Source: Echinometra lucunter (taxonomy: Eukaryota; Echinodermata; Echinoidea; Camarodonta; Echinometridae). From it: 64,000 nucleotides of DNA. The notes beneath the pieces were generated by a model that ran no database searches, was not told the origin of the DNA, and was given only the letters and a program-made list of their open reading frames with translations. Below, piece after piece: positions 1 to 10,347 of the stretch; position 1 is the first letter of the stretch, and every line of letters starts with the position of its first letter. Made by a program: the position numbers and the translations under genes. The stretch lies in assembly GCA_029962745.1 (NCBI GenBank), contig CM057151.1:36839081-36903080 (forward strand). Reading direction: 5' to 3'.

Positions 1-440
1 ACGCGTATGTTATGACAGAACCACGCGTACGTTATGACTATACTACGCGTACGTAATGACTATACGACGCGTACGTTATGACTATATTAAGCATGCGTAA
101 TGACAGAACCACGCATACGCAATGACAGAACCACACGTACGTAATGACAGAACCACGCGTACGTTATGCCAAAACCATACGTACGTTAAGAATGTCATAG
201 AAGTATAATAGAAAATGTCCATACGTACGTTATGACAGATCCACGCGTACGTTATGAAAGAACCATGCGTACGTTCTGACTTGCACGCGTATGCTATTAT
301 CATACGTCAGCTTGTAGCATACTGTGGTACTCCGGGAGTTGAGCATGCGTATGCTAATATCACACGGCAGCTTATATCACACGTATGCTCAGTAGAATAC
401 CATGCGTATGCTATAACCTGACGTGTGATAATAGCATACG
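1..440. repeat. CpG-rich minisatellite
   Basis: From 1 to about 300 a unit of roughly 22-24 bases built on ACGCGTACGTTATGAC followed by AGAACC or TATAC recurs with drift. From 300 to 440 the related core CATGCGTATGCT continues. The units keep many CpG and the palindromes ACGCGT, TACGTA and CGTACG. No coding sense is visible; open frames here are by-products of the repeat. The array probably runs on past the left edge of the window. Confidence 0.75.
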
Positions 441-578
441 GGTGCTTAACACCCGAATCGAGCTCGCTGATTGGTCAATTAACTCACGCAAGGTTAAGAA
501 TTAGCTTACGTAAGGTTGCTGGAGCATGCGTCAGCTAGCTGGCGTTAATGGCAGGGATAGCCTTCCATACTTTCGTGA

Positions 579-817
579 ATGGTGGCCCTAAATCTACAAT
601 TGTCTGCCCAATTTACCCCATACTTGATAAAAATCTATGTAGCAAATCTCCGAATACTCATTTCTCGAATCCAGCCCAGTCGCGAAATTCGTGACCCATG
701 ACGCGAACTTCGCTTACCAATGGCGAAATTCACGACCCGGGATGCGAAATCCGCGACCTGGGATGCGGAATTTATGACCCACATGACCTGTTGTCGAGCG
801 TACTTCAGGGCCACCAT
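579..817. mobile_element. Foldback element, family B, copy 1
   Basis: The ends form an inverted pair: ATGGTGGCCCT at 579-589 and AGGGCCACCAT at 807-817. The interior is a short tandem array with the core GATGCGAAATTC / GACCTGGG. The right end (GTTGTCGAGCGTACTTCAGG before the terminal pair) is shared with the element at 6037-6330, so the two are copies of one family. The left arm is shorter and eroded here. No protein is encoded. Confidence 0.65.
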
Positions 818-1090
818 ATAAAAGGGTGTATTTGCCAAACGTACTAAACCCTACCTTTCGAAAATTTAGGGTCTTTACGAAATGTCGCGCAACACTAGTA
901 CGACGTGACGTGAAGGCGATCGCCAACAGTTCTAAACTCTGAAGTAAGCCGCTCTTGAAGGAAATTATCAACAAAAATATTTAGATCTCCCCTCTTTATT
1001 TCAATTGGGTTGGAGACTGCGCATTAGAAATGCTGATATCTTTCTTTTTATTTTCTTTTTAAACTGAAAATGTCAATATTTACATAAAAG

Positions 1091-4000
1091 TTGGAGAACT
1101 CAAACATCGAAGGCCTGAAGGTTGGAATACTTGGAGAGGGTTTCTCGATGCAGGGCGCCGATCCAGCCGTGAACAAACTATTGAAAGACACCATCAACAA
1201 ACTCACAACCAGTGGTGCTGTAGTGAATGATGTCTCTGTACCTATGCATACTGTTGGTAAATAGATTTTTCTTTTTCTTTCCTTCATTTTATCAATATTC
1301 GACGGTTCGTTGTGAGATAGTAATTGCCTCCTTAAGGGAGGATTGCACTTGTACAAATATTGGCGCAGTCATTTGAAAAGGTATTCTCACAATGCAATAT
1401 TTTATTAAAACCCTGTATCACAATACAAAATTATTTTGAACACTGTCATATCCTATAAGCCAGAGCGCTAACAAGTGCCCATTGTATTTCCTCTCCCCCA
1501 TACAACAAAAACAACGGAAATTATAATATAAAGCATAATATCTGTACTCATTTCACGGCATATACGGAAAAAAAAACCTATGAGCTATTTTTTCTGATTC
1601 AAGTCAATAATTTTACAGGAATAATCGAGGTATCTCAATGCTTTAAAAATGGCTTAAGCCCTAAGGTTTTACATTGTGTTTCGTTCTCTCTTTAAAAAAA
1701 TCTTTTGTTTGTTTCTTTGTTTCTTTCTTTCTTTCTGTATTGCTTGCTTTATAACAGCATCTTCTATGTGGGGAGGTATTTCAGAAGGTGCATATGTGAA
1801 TATGTACCACCTTGGAGGTAAGAGATATATAATTACACCATAGCCCAGGGGTGGGAGGGGGTATGTCTCATTGGGGCCTGTGTATCATCCGCATACGAAA
1901 ACGCGTAAAAGTGTATTTTATTAGCATCAGGTTCGTAACGTGCGTTACGCGTTTAGGGTAAAACAGATAAAAATGGAGAAAGGGGATATCAAATTCAGAG
2001 CTGATGATGCAATCCTTGAATAACACCCCTGTTAAGGGTGTAAAAATAATACTTCAATCCTCGTTTTGGGTGCTTTTCAGAAAGAGATGTACGCGGATGT
2101 AAATACAATGGGACATAGCCCGGGAGTAATAGCTTAAGGTTTAGGATATATACGACACATTTTTCTACCACCCTTGGGAACCTGTAGGTCTAGCCACAAA
2201 ACTGTTCCTCGGTGGGTTCATATTTCCCAGTTTCCAGAAATGCTGTGTGAAACGATTGAAAATTTACTGTATTAAAGCTGAAAAGTACAAATGAGGGCTT
2301 AAAGCATCAATGCAGTTATTTTCTTTAGTCAGTTTGGTCTTTCAAAAATACAGTTTCTTGCGCATATTGTCATTAGAAATTTACAAGCGAGCAAAGCAAT
2401 CGAGTGTAAATTGTTTTTCATGAATTTTCTCCTTTTTCATGGCGCATTTGAGGATTATTATGGAAGTCTTGATAAAGAAAAGATTTATCTTTGCAAGATC
2501 ATTTGAATATGTTTTGTATGCATATTTTCCCTCGGGATTGGGGGGCACATTTGTCTTTGTTTTTTCGAGCCACCGAAGGTGGAGCGAGATTAAGGGATCC
2601 TTAGCGGCGTCCGTCCGTCCGTCTGTCGTCCGTCCGCAACGTTTATAAAACTTGAATAACTTTGCGACCGTTTGCCCGTCATTGGAACCAAACTCGAATG
2701 GTAGATGCTCTATAGGGACCTCAATGTAATTTAGGGGTCAAAAGTCAAATGAGGTCAAATGAGGACATGCAGTTATTCTCTTATTAGCAAGAATATCGCA
2801 TCGATAATGTTTTAGGAGATAACAAAATTTATATTATTACTTTGTGATTACTTACGTGTATATCCTTTTAAGAAATAAATCTGGCAACTAAATGTATTTC
2901 AATTTGACAAAGTGTTTTTTGCATATATAGTGCATGGTAATGCAACGTGAAGACTTAATCAAATTCATTCTTCAAATTCATGATGAGCTAGGTTAATTCA
3001 GGGGTAGCGATACAGGAGGGGGCAGGGGGCGACCTATCGATGTTTCAAGTGATCAAAAAAAAAAGAAGAGGAGGAGGAGGAGGAGGAGGAAGAAGAAGAA
3101 GAAGAAGAAGAAGAAGAAGAAGAAGAAGAAGAAGAAGAAGAAGAAGAAGAAGCAGAAGAAGAAGAAGAGTGTGTGCAGGAAGAGAGGACAGGGTCATGCA
3201 ACTACATGTATATAATAGCCCTCGTTGTTCATTTAAAACGTAAATAAACTCATCTGTTGGCCAAGATTAGAAAAACAGAAAATACCCCCCCCCCCCCCCC
3301 CCACTTATCAAAATACCCTGGAGCCGCTCTTGGGTTCATAGATGAAGGAGAAAGAAAACGTGAGAAATATGAGAACATCAAATCCAAATCATTCTAAAAT
3401 CAGTTCCTACATGGTTCAGCTATATACTCATTGCACATGTTGGGAATTTTAATTGAATTATGGTAATAAAACTTTACGGTCAAGGTCATAATATCTAAAA
3501 GTGCTAAGAAAGAAACAAACTATAAAATTCATATTTCAAAATGTTAACTTGATATCTTCTCCCCCTCCTTAATTCATCTTGTCCATGCAATAATAAGACC
3601 ACGTGGCCCTATCTAACGTCGTTTTAAGTAATTTGATGATTATCTTGATTCAGTGAGTTTAAAATTATTTTGACTGAATAGGTTGCGGCACGGGTCACGT
3701 GGGCTATTACCCGACCAACTTTGCGATAGCTTCCGGAAAAATGTTTTCCTCTCGAACTGATGACCTTCCAGACTCCGTGAAGGTAACATGAAGATGATGA
3801 TGTAGATGATGATGATGAAGATGATGATTATGATTATGATGATGCATGATGATTTTATGATGTTATGGTTCACAGTATTATTTCTGTTTGGAAGGAAGTA
3901 AAGGAGTATTGCCCATCCAATTGAGTTAGTAATTAATCAACGACCTGTCATCCAAGATGATGAAAAAGAAAAAGTCAGAGCAGCCAAAATTAATGTTTGA

Positions 4001-7000
4001 TCGCCAGGAAGGGCAAACGCACATCACTGAAATTATAACGCTTAAAGGCATTGGCTAACTTTGTGAGTAGCTGATTTAAAAAATTCTCAAACTAAGATGA
4101 AACATGTGTATGAGTACTTGTATTTGTACTCAAAACCCCTGAAACCAACCATAATTTGGAATGGAAAAGTGTAAGTTAGACGCAAACGGCGATTTTATTA
4201 TCCTTCGTCTCACGAGACAATCACTAAGAGGACCACTTTGCTTGAATTTGAAAATGCCGTTATGTGCCTCCCGCCGCGTGATACGCCAATACACACAGTA
4301 CGGTAAGATGAGTCATACGCGCATGCGCACTCTTTATGTCTATTCTGTGCAACCGACCGTCGTATATTTTTCAAACATTGTTTCACATTTTTGAAATTTA
4401 AAATTACTTCCTGTGGATATTATACTTTGAAACTTTCAGACCGGTATTTTTACACTATAACCCTTATGTTTATCCCATTTTCAAGTAACAAAACAAGATT
4501 TTTTAAAATCATAACAATGTTAACCAATGCCTTTAATATCCTCTCTCTTGTTTGCAACTGATGTAATGAACTGCCTTGTTTCTTTTTCTTTTATGTTGTT
4601 TTTTTTTTTAAATTATTATATATTCCATATCGGATTAGCAAACTCTGTAAACGCTTTATAACAGTAGCTGTGCCCAGTATATTTTGATACTGACATGGTG
4701 CAATGTGACACTATGCAACATCATGGAATAGAATGTGCTATTATGATGTGACAGAAATTTTGGTCAGATACTGCTTTCACATCAAGGTACGGTCGCTGCG
4801 ACCGGTCGCTGCGACCGTACCCAGCGACCGATCGGACGTGCTTTCACACCTCCGTCAAAATTTGGTCAGGCCCAGAGCGATCGGTCGCTGTATAGCTGAC
4901 CTAGCCGGAAGCGGAAGTAGAGATAGTGCGTAGGCATGTATGGGGGTCATTGCATTTCGATCGGTCGCTGAGTACGATGTGCTTTCACATCTAGCTTGCA
5001 TCGGTCGCGATCGGTCGCTGAAGTACCTCACCGACCGTACTCAGCGACCGATGAAATGCTTTCACATTATGATTTCATCGGTCGCAGCGACCGCTCGCAG
5101 CGACCGGTCGCAGCGACCGTACCTTGGTGTGAAAGCAGTAAGAGTCTAGTAATGCCAGGTTTACACTATGTTCCCGGCGGACACGGCAGCCCCGTTTGCC
5201 CGAAACATACTGCGCCGTGGGGTTTTGGCCATTTTTTCCCCCTCCGTATAGTCAAGTTTTATTTGGTCTGTTTTCTCACGGTCTGCACGGTATCCGTGAA
5301 GGGCCGTGGGGGTACGTTCCAGTACGTTCTCTCCCGGCCTGTCACGTTCAGATGGGGTCCCACACGTCCCAAACGGGACAAAACGCGCAGCAACCGTGAA
5401 GGACCGTGAGATGCTGGGGAATACACAAGCTTCCCGTCCCACTACGAACCGTCTCCAAGTTTGTTTGTTTGTTTTCTTTTTTTTTTCTTTTGCGGCCTAT
5501 TACGTACTGTCACGTATTTTTGCGTTCACCCCGTTTTATTACGTCCTACTAGGTTTCTCATCGGCACCGTGACTGCCGTGACATTTTTTTTTTTACAGTT
5601 TAAAAATCTGACCAGGCATCCACGGCAACCATGGACTATCACGTTTGCCCATACCGTCCCCTCCCCCCCCCCCCGCGTTGTCTGACGTCCATCCCATTTT
5701 GTTCACGGTGGCCAGAAACGTGATTATCGTGGCTGCCGGTAACATAGTGTAAACCTAGGTTAAAATTTTGTTCAGCCTGCCTGCCAGGTCAATATTTCCA
5801 GGTAAAAATGAAAGGCTAACACTCTATTCCGAAAGATTTTCCTGCTCCAAGGAGAGTATCTGCAGAAGTACTACAAGAGTCAGGTGTATTGCCGAGCAAG
5901 GAACATGGTGTTCACTCTCCGCCAGGCCTACAACCAAGCCTTAGAGTCGGTTGACGTCCTCGCTTTGCCTACCGTTCCATTTACAGCGTCAAAGCTCTCC
6001 TTCAAAGACGACCCGATACCTGGTATGTCCATCATAATGGTGGCCCTGAAGTACGCTCGACAACAGGTCATGCACGACGTGAATTTCGCGGCTAACTTTG
6101 CGCCCCAGTCGCGAAATTCGCGACCCGTGACGCGAAGTTCAGGACCTGGGATGCTAAATTCAGGACCTGGGATGCGAAATTCATGACCTGTCTCGCGAGG
6201 TTCATGACCAGTGACGCGAAGTTCAGGACCTAGGATGCGAAATTCAGGACCTGGGATGCGAAATTCATGACCCGGGATGCGAAGTCACGTGGCACATGAT
6301 CTGTTGTCGAGCGTACTTCAGGGCCACTATACCATCAGAAATGCTCTTATCAACTGACCATGTATGTCGGGGAATTTTACACTTGGTAAATTTCTCTCTC
6401 TCTCCCTCTCTCCCTCCCTCGCATGCCCTTTTCAGGTTGGTAACGACAAAGACATCAGCTTGTGGGAGAATTTCTCCAATATCTATGTAATTTGACTGAA
6501 GGCTGCAAGCATATCAAGATTAATTCTTGCATACGGTGTAGCCGTTCGATATCATATTTATTTGATATGAATCTACATTTGCCACTCTCCACCCAGGTGT
6601 TACGTGGGTACCCGGTAGGAAGTCGCTGTGATTTGTTTAGCATTGTGCGCGCCTGCAAAGGGCGCCTGGCTGGAATGCTCCCTAGGGAGTGGAGAAGGTG
6701 CATACAATTGTGTGCGGGCAAGCCTGAATCCAATGACCGGGGTAATATATTTCTATAAAGTGCTTAGAGACATCAGTGGGATGTATTTGGCGTTATATAA
6801 ATTCAGAATATTATTATTTTATGCATATTCTTAAGCCTCAGCACAATCACGTGTGCGAAATGCATTCTTATGATACCCTTTTTCATCTTTACTCAAGTTT
6901 TCTTTCTGTATTTGAAATGTATCAAATGTAATGAAACTGAATGTAAAACATCACACTGATACAATGAACATGGATGTTTCACAATGTAGAAATCACAGGG

Positions 7001-7752
7001 CGGCGCCAGGGTATTTTGATGGGGGGGGGGGGGCGCAATAGTGACACATAGGTGAATTCATTGACATTCCAAATGAACAAATAGGGGTATTATTATAGTT
7101 GCAGGCCCCAGGCCTCTCTTTTCCCACCCTCTTCTTTCTTTTTCCTCATCTTTTTTCTTCTTTTTCTCCTCGTTTTTTCTTTTTTTTTTCACTTGTAGCA
7201 CCGCCCCTGAGAAATCAATAAATCATTTATCAGTTATCAATTATTTTGTGAAGGCTCTTGACTCTTATTTATACATTAGGTCCTCTGTTCATTCTTCGCT
7301 CGATGCTACCTTTCGTTCACAAGTGTTTAGCCCCGTGTTTAGCCCACATTTAATACTGTATTTCCCTCGATCTCGACCCACGTGTGGTTCATGGCAATAA
7401 TAACTGCGTTGCCTTATAGGGAAAACAGTATAAACACTGAATGGCTTATAAACCTACACATTAGGCACGTGTGAGAAGTTTCCATGTGCATGCTGATCTG
7501 AAACGTGAACAAAGGATGTAACAATGTCTTTTCTTGTGAATATTTTGAATCGCAGAATATCTGAAGATGTGCGGTGAGATGGACGCCAACACAATGCCCT
7601 TCAACTTCACTGGTCACCCCGCCATCAGCGTCAACACAGGTTTCCTCAAAGGCTTACCAGTCGGTCTCATGCTGGTCGGAAAACACTACGATGAACTTAC
7701 TGTCTTCAAAATTGCTCAGGCCGTTGAGAAAGTCAGGGATGAGACGAAGTAA
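1091..7752 (+). CDS. Amidase (amidase-signature family), 3' part, five exons
   Basis: Hydrolase of the amidase-signature (AS) family, closest in feel to bacterial-type aliphatic amidases. Exons I resolve: 1091-1256, 1758-1817, 3682-3782, 5836-6022 and 7556-7752 (stop TAA). Their phases join exactly (711 nt, 237 codons with stop). Readable blocks in order are GLKVGILGEGF, VSVPMHTVASSMWGGISEGA, DDLPDSVKIFLLQGEYL, DVLALPTVPFTASKL and NTMPFNFTGHPAISV followed by GLPVGLMLVGKHYDELTV. These match the C-terminal half of AS enzymes. The Ser-Ser-Lys triad and glycine/serine-rich signature lie in upstream exons outside the window, so activity and substrate cannot be judged. The exon at 3682-3782 is short and has no ATG; I found it by splice phase and the family pattern. 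The start of the 1091 exon is the least certain border. Intron 4 holds a foldback element 14 bases after the donor. Confidence 0.85.
2555..2800. repeat. Fragment of a 'CGTCCGTCCG / AGGTCAAA' repeat
   Basis: The stretch reads CGAGCCACCGAAGGTGGAG, then a CGTCCGTC run, then a line about TTGCGACCGTTTG and GGGGTCAAAAGTCAAATGAGG. The layout is the same as the element at 50488-51065, which also has a CACCGNAGGTGG start, CGTCCGTCC and AGGTCAAAGGTCA, although sequence identity is low. It lies in amidase intron 2. Confidence 0.5.
2999..3332. mobile_element. hAT-type non-autonomous element, G/C-tract family, copy 1
   Basis: Starts CAGGGGTAGCG and ends CCGCTCTTG. The flanking 8-mers GGTTAATT (2991-2998) and GGTTCATA (3333-3340) agree at 6 of 8 positions, as expected for an aged 8-bp target duplication. 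The interior has an (AGA)n run at about 3069-3165, the shared block TTTAAAACGTAAATAAACTC, a C-tract, and TTATCAAAATACCCTGG near the right end. The last two blocks recur in the element at 13701-13950. Confidence 0.65.
3793..3850. repeat. GAT microsatellite
   Basis: Imperfect (GAT)n just after the splice donor of the third amidase exon. The exon ends at 3782 with GTGAAG before GTAACA. Confidence 0.8.
4771..5138. mobile_element. 368-bp palindromic element with CGGTCGCTG/CAGCGACCG arrays
   Basis: The ends are near-perfect inverted repeats of about 45 bases beginning CTGCTTTCACATCAAGG on the left and closing GTGTGAAAGCAG on the right; I see one mismatch in the first 45. TA dinucleotides flank both ends (4769-4770 and 5139-5140). 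The interior is packed with CGGTCGCTG in one orientation and CAGCGACCG in the other, plus three internal copies of GTGCTTTCACA-like sequence. Nothing is encoded. It lies in amidase intron 3. Confidence 0.8.
5158..5756. mobile_element. 599-bp inverted-repeat element with CACGG/CCGTG motifs
   Basis: The ends pair as AGGTTTACACTATGTT followed by CCGGC on the left and the reverse complement ending AACATAGTGTAAACCT on the right. The interior repeats CCGTGAAGG / CACGG short motifs in both orientations and contains poly-T and poly-C runs. It starts only 20 bases after the end of the previous element. Short open frames in it are not convincing. Confidence 0.7.
6037..6330. mobile_element. Foldback element, family B, copy 2
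   Basis: Left arm ATGGTGGCCCTGAAGTACGC and onwards pairs with the right arm that ends GTACTTCAGGGCCACTAT, giving inverted arms of about 34 bases. Between them lies a tandem array of about 22-base units with the core GATGCGAAATTCAGGACCTG. It begins 14 bases after the splice donor of the amidase exon 5836-6022. An open frame that starts in the exon continues into it, but the GT donor and the matching phase of the exon at 7556 show that it is intron. Confidence 0.75.
6560..6770. mobile_element. SINE-like repeat, family X, copy 1
   Basis: Contains GAATCTACATTTGCCAC, the block GGAATGCTCCCTAGGGAGTGG and the tail CTATAAAGTGCTTAGA. The same blocks occur in reverse orientation at 53440-53725. The GAATCTACATTTGCCAC stretch also occurs in the tRNA-derived SINE at 15950-16115, so the families share a part. 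Confidence 0.55.
6996..7209. mobile_element. hAT-type non-autonomous element, G/C-tract family, copy 2
   Basis: Starts CAGGGCGGCGCCAGG and ends AGCACCGCCCCTG. It is flanked by a perfect 8-bp duplication AGAAATCA (6988-6995 and 7210-7217). The 214-bp body has a G-run at about 7021 and a pyrimidine-rich right half. The 8-bp duplication with CAGGG termini is the hAT pattern. Confidence 0.8.
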
Positions 7753-7801
7753 AGAACGCATTTATAATACGGAAAATGGAACTACAGAAATTTAAAGACG
7801 T

Positions 7802-7876
7802 CCAGTGTTAACTCAAAGACACTATAATGAACTCACTTTATTAAAGATTGTTCAGGTTGTCAAGAAAATCAGGTAA
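7802..7876 (+). pseudogene. Decayed copy of the end of the amidase last exon
   Basis: Starting 50 bases after the amidase stop, this stretch aligns to the last coding part of the exon (HYDELTVFKIAQAVEKVR). In one frame it reads HYNELTLLKIVQVVKKIR and then TAA. By eye about 41 of 54 aligned bases match from the CAC codon on. It lacks the conserved upstream part and any clear acceptor. It is best read as a fossil of a tandem exon duplication now lying in or after the 3' UTR. Confidence 0.65.
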
Positions 7877-7997
7877 TACTAACAAACAAAGCAAAATGTG
7901 TGTTAATACATATAAAAATAATTGTGACAAATATTATAATTATGATATCTTTATATTCATTTCTTTATGACTAAATAAGATCATTAATACATGGCAG

Positions 7998-9107
7998 CAG
8001 TGGCGTATCTATGGGGGCAGGGGAACAAGTGCCCCGAGCGGCACTTTGATGGGGAGGGGGGGGGGGGGGGGTAGGCGCGCAAAAATGCAAAAGAGAAAAA
8101 GGAAAAATACAGAAAATGAAGAAAAATAATATTTTTTTTAAAGGATTTTGCGCCTCCCCCCCCCCCCCCATTCGCAGGGTAAATGCATCAGATATAGGGT
8201 TTCAAGTGCATGCAAAAATTTCTAAAGCTCGGTCACCTTTCTCCCTCGCATGATCATTTCCCTTGAGAATCTCGTAGTTTCGCACCCCCTATAATAGTTC
8301 TTTAACGGGGTTCAGAATTTTAGAAATAATGATGTAAATTTCATCTATCTCTTGCTAAATACTGCTCCCCCAGCCTAATACAGTATTTGAAATCTAGCAT
8401 CTAATAAGGGCAGTACTTGGAGGGGGTGCAAAAACGCAAAAGAGACAAAGCAAAAGGAGAACTAAAGAGAAAAAGAAAAATCATAATCTTTAAGGAAATT
8501 GCCCCCCCCCCCCTCCTCAGGTTAAATGCATAAAAAACAGAGTTTTGAGGGTTTAAAATGCCACATTTTTCTAAAGCTCGGTCGCTTTGCTCCCTCGCAT
8601 GATTACCTTTCAGGATTTCATAGGCTTTTAAAATTTTTAAAGGGGTTCAGAATTTGAAAAATAATGGTGTAGTTGTCCTTGCTTTTCTCACTATTATGTA
8701 AGTTTCATCTGCCGGTATGGCCTAATACAGCATTTGCAAAAGCTAAACATTTCAAAGAAATCTAATCTTTCTGTCGCCTTTAAAACCAGGCCTCGACTAT
8801 TTCTTAAGGGTTTTCGTTGATTATTCTTCCAATTTTAAAACTGAGAAAAATAAGAAAACTGTTTTTCAATATCTCATTTTGATCTTCTCTACCGTTCAAT
8901 GTTAGTGGTCAATTGTCAAATTTCCTGGGTCGAAATGCGCAAGAAATTGCGTTTTTATGGATTTTTTTTTCGCTCCCTCGCTTGTACCGTAATGTAAATA
9001 CGTTTGGGCACTCAGGAGGGGGGGGGGGGGGGGGGGGGGGGGGGAGGGGGGGGGGGGCGCAACTTCATTGTTTGCCCCGGGCGCCATAATGCCTAGATAC
9101 GACACTG
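7998..9107. mobile_element. 1.1-kb hAT-type non-autonomous element
   Basis: Starts CAGTGGCGTATCTA and ends TAGATACGACACTG. A perfect 8-bp duplication CATGGCAG flanks it (7990-7997 and 9108-9115). Inside are two tandem, diverged halves of about 350 bases, each with a run of A-rich code such as GCAAAAGAGA, a poly-C tract, AAAGCTCGGTC, CTCCCTCGCATGAT and GGGGTTCAGAATTT. A long G-run lies near the right end (9016-9057). No transposase is encoded. Confidence 0.85.
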
Positions 9108-9115
9108 CATGGCAG

Positions 9116-10340
9116 TAATGAAAATGTGTTTTTCTTTCCGTTTAACCGTGAATAATGTTCGTATGACACTGGAAATCTTTATAATATTACTTTATGGCGA
9201 ATGCATTGCAATTGCCTTCTGCACTGTTATCAAAAGAAGAGATTCAAGTGATACGTATCGACGAAAAGGCATAGAAAGTGTGTATCTTTTATTCGTCGCA
9301 AATTCGGCTATGTCATGTGATTGAGAAAAAAGATAATCATGTAATTCCCTTCGTAATCATCATCTCTCTCTCTTTGTTTGTCTGTCTCTGTCTGTCTGTC
9401 TGTCTGCCTCTCTCTCTCTCACACACACACATACACCTACTCTTTCTCTTCTGTCTTTTTTTCTTTTTCCTCTCCCTCTCTCTCTTTCTCTCATCATTTT
9501 CTAGTATTGCTCCTGCCTGCCTGCCTCCTCTTTCTCGTTTCTTTTACTTTCTTGTTTTTATCTATTTACATTTTTTCTCCATCTCTCTCGCTGTTTCAGC
9601 TTTTATTCACTTTATATGAAAAAAAAAAAAAGAAAAGAAGAGAAATGAATGTAAGAATAGTAAAAAGCAATAAAATTTGAATAATATTGTCCAACATATA
9701 ATATCTACACTTAAACAGTACTGTCTTAAAAAAAAAAGAATAAATGACTTCATTATCCATAATTTTTTTTAACAGAACGTGAAATTCTTTTCTGATTCAA
9801 TTATTATTTGCTAATACCAGAATACTACAATATTACTCTGAATCATTACTTTTAATACATCATTTGCAGAAGAAATTCAGGTTGGATGCTCCGAGACTGA
9901 AAGTAATAACTTAGGTTTGCGCCAGGAGAAGACAAGACAAGAAGACAAGAGAGTGTCCTTCTGACAAATTAACAACCAAAGGGGAAAATGAGTCCTTACC
10001 ACTTTAAAAATATCAGTGTCTAAATGCAGGCGAACGTCATTTCACATTCAGCTCTTCGCAAGATGATGCCTGAATATTATGATAATTATTTCGGGAAAGC
10101 AGGGTTTCCGAATATATAGAATTACCTTGCATATTCTGATGACTATAAACGAAAAATCACCATTATCCCGATTATAAAAGTTCTTGCTCACTCGCTTTGC
10201 TAGCTTGCAAAATGTAGAAATTGAATTTGACATTCCAGTGTCACCGTATGAGAAGTCCATCCGGATGAGATGACACCGGCAGATGTTTTTCAGTACAAAA
10301 TGACAAGCAATATGATTGTGCGCTCCCCATCACGCAGCCA
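9116..10340. other. Intergenic stretch, pyrimidine-rich microsatellites only
   Basis: From 9361 to about 9600 the + strand is almost pure pyrimidine, with (CTGT)n, (CT)n and a short (CA)n. This creates long but meaningless open frames. From 9620 to 10340 I see AT-rich sequence with no coding signal. The motif CTCACTCGCTTTGCTAGC at 10188 resembles the CTCGCTTTGCTCGC word found in neighbouring repeats. Confidence 0.6.
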
Positions 10341-10347
10341 GAAACGC

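Noticed and set aside
1..440. CRISPR-like array
   Set aside because: Repeats are contiguous and drifting with no unique spacers, and the window is clearly animal DNA.
5884..6186. Amidase C-terminus ending within the frame that runs to 6186
   Set aside because: The sequence after 6022 is a foldback element, a good GTATGT donor is present, and the exon at 7556 joins in phase and supplies the conserved NTMPFNFTGHPAISV end.
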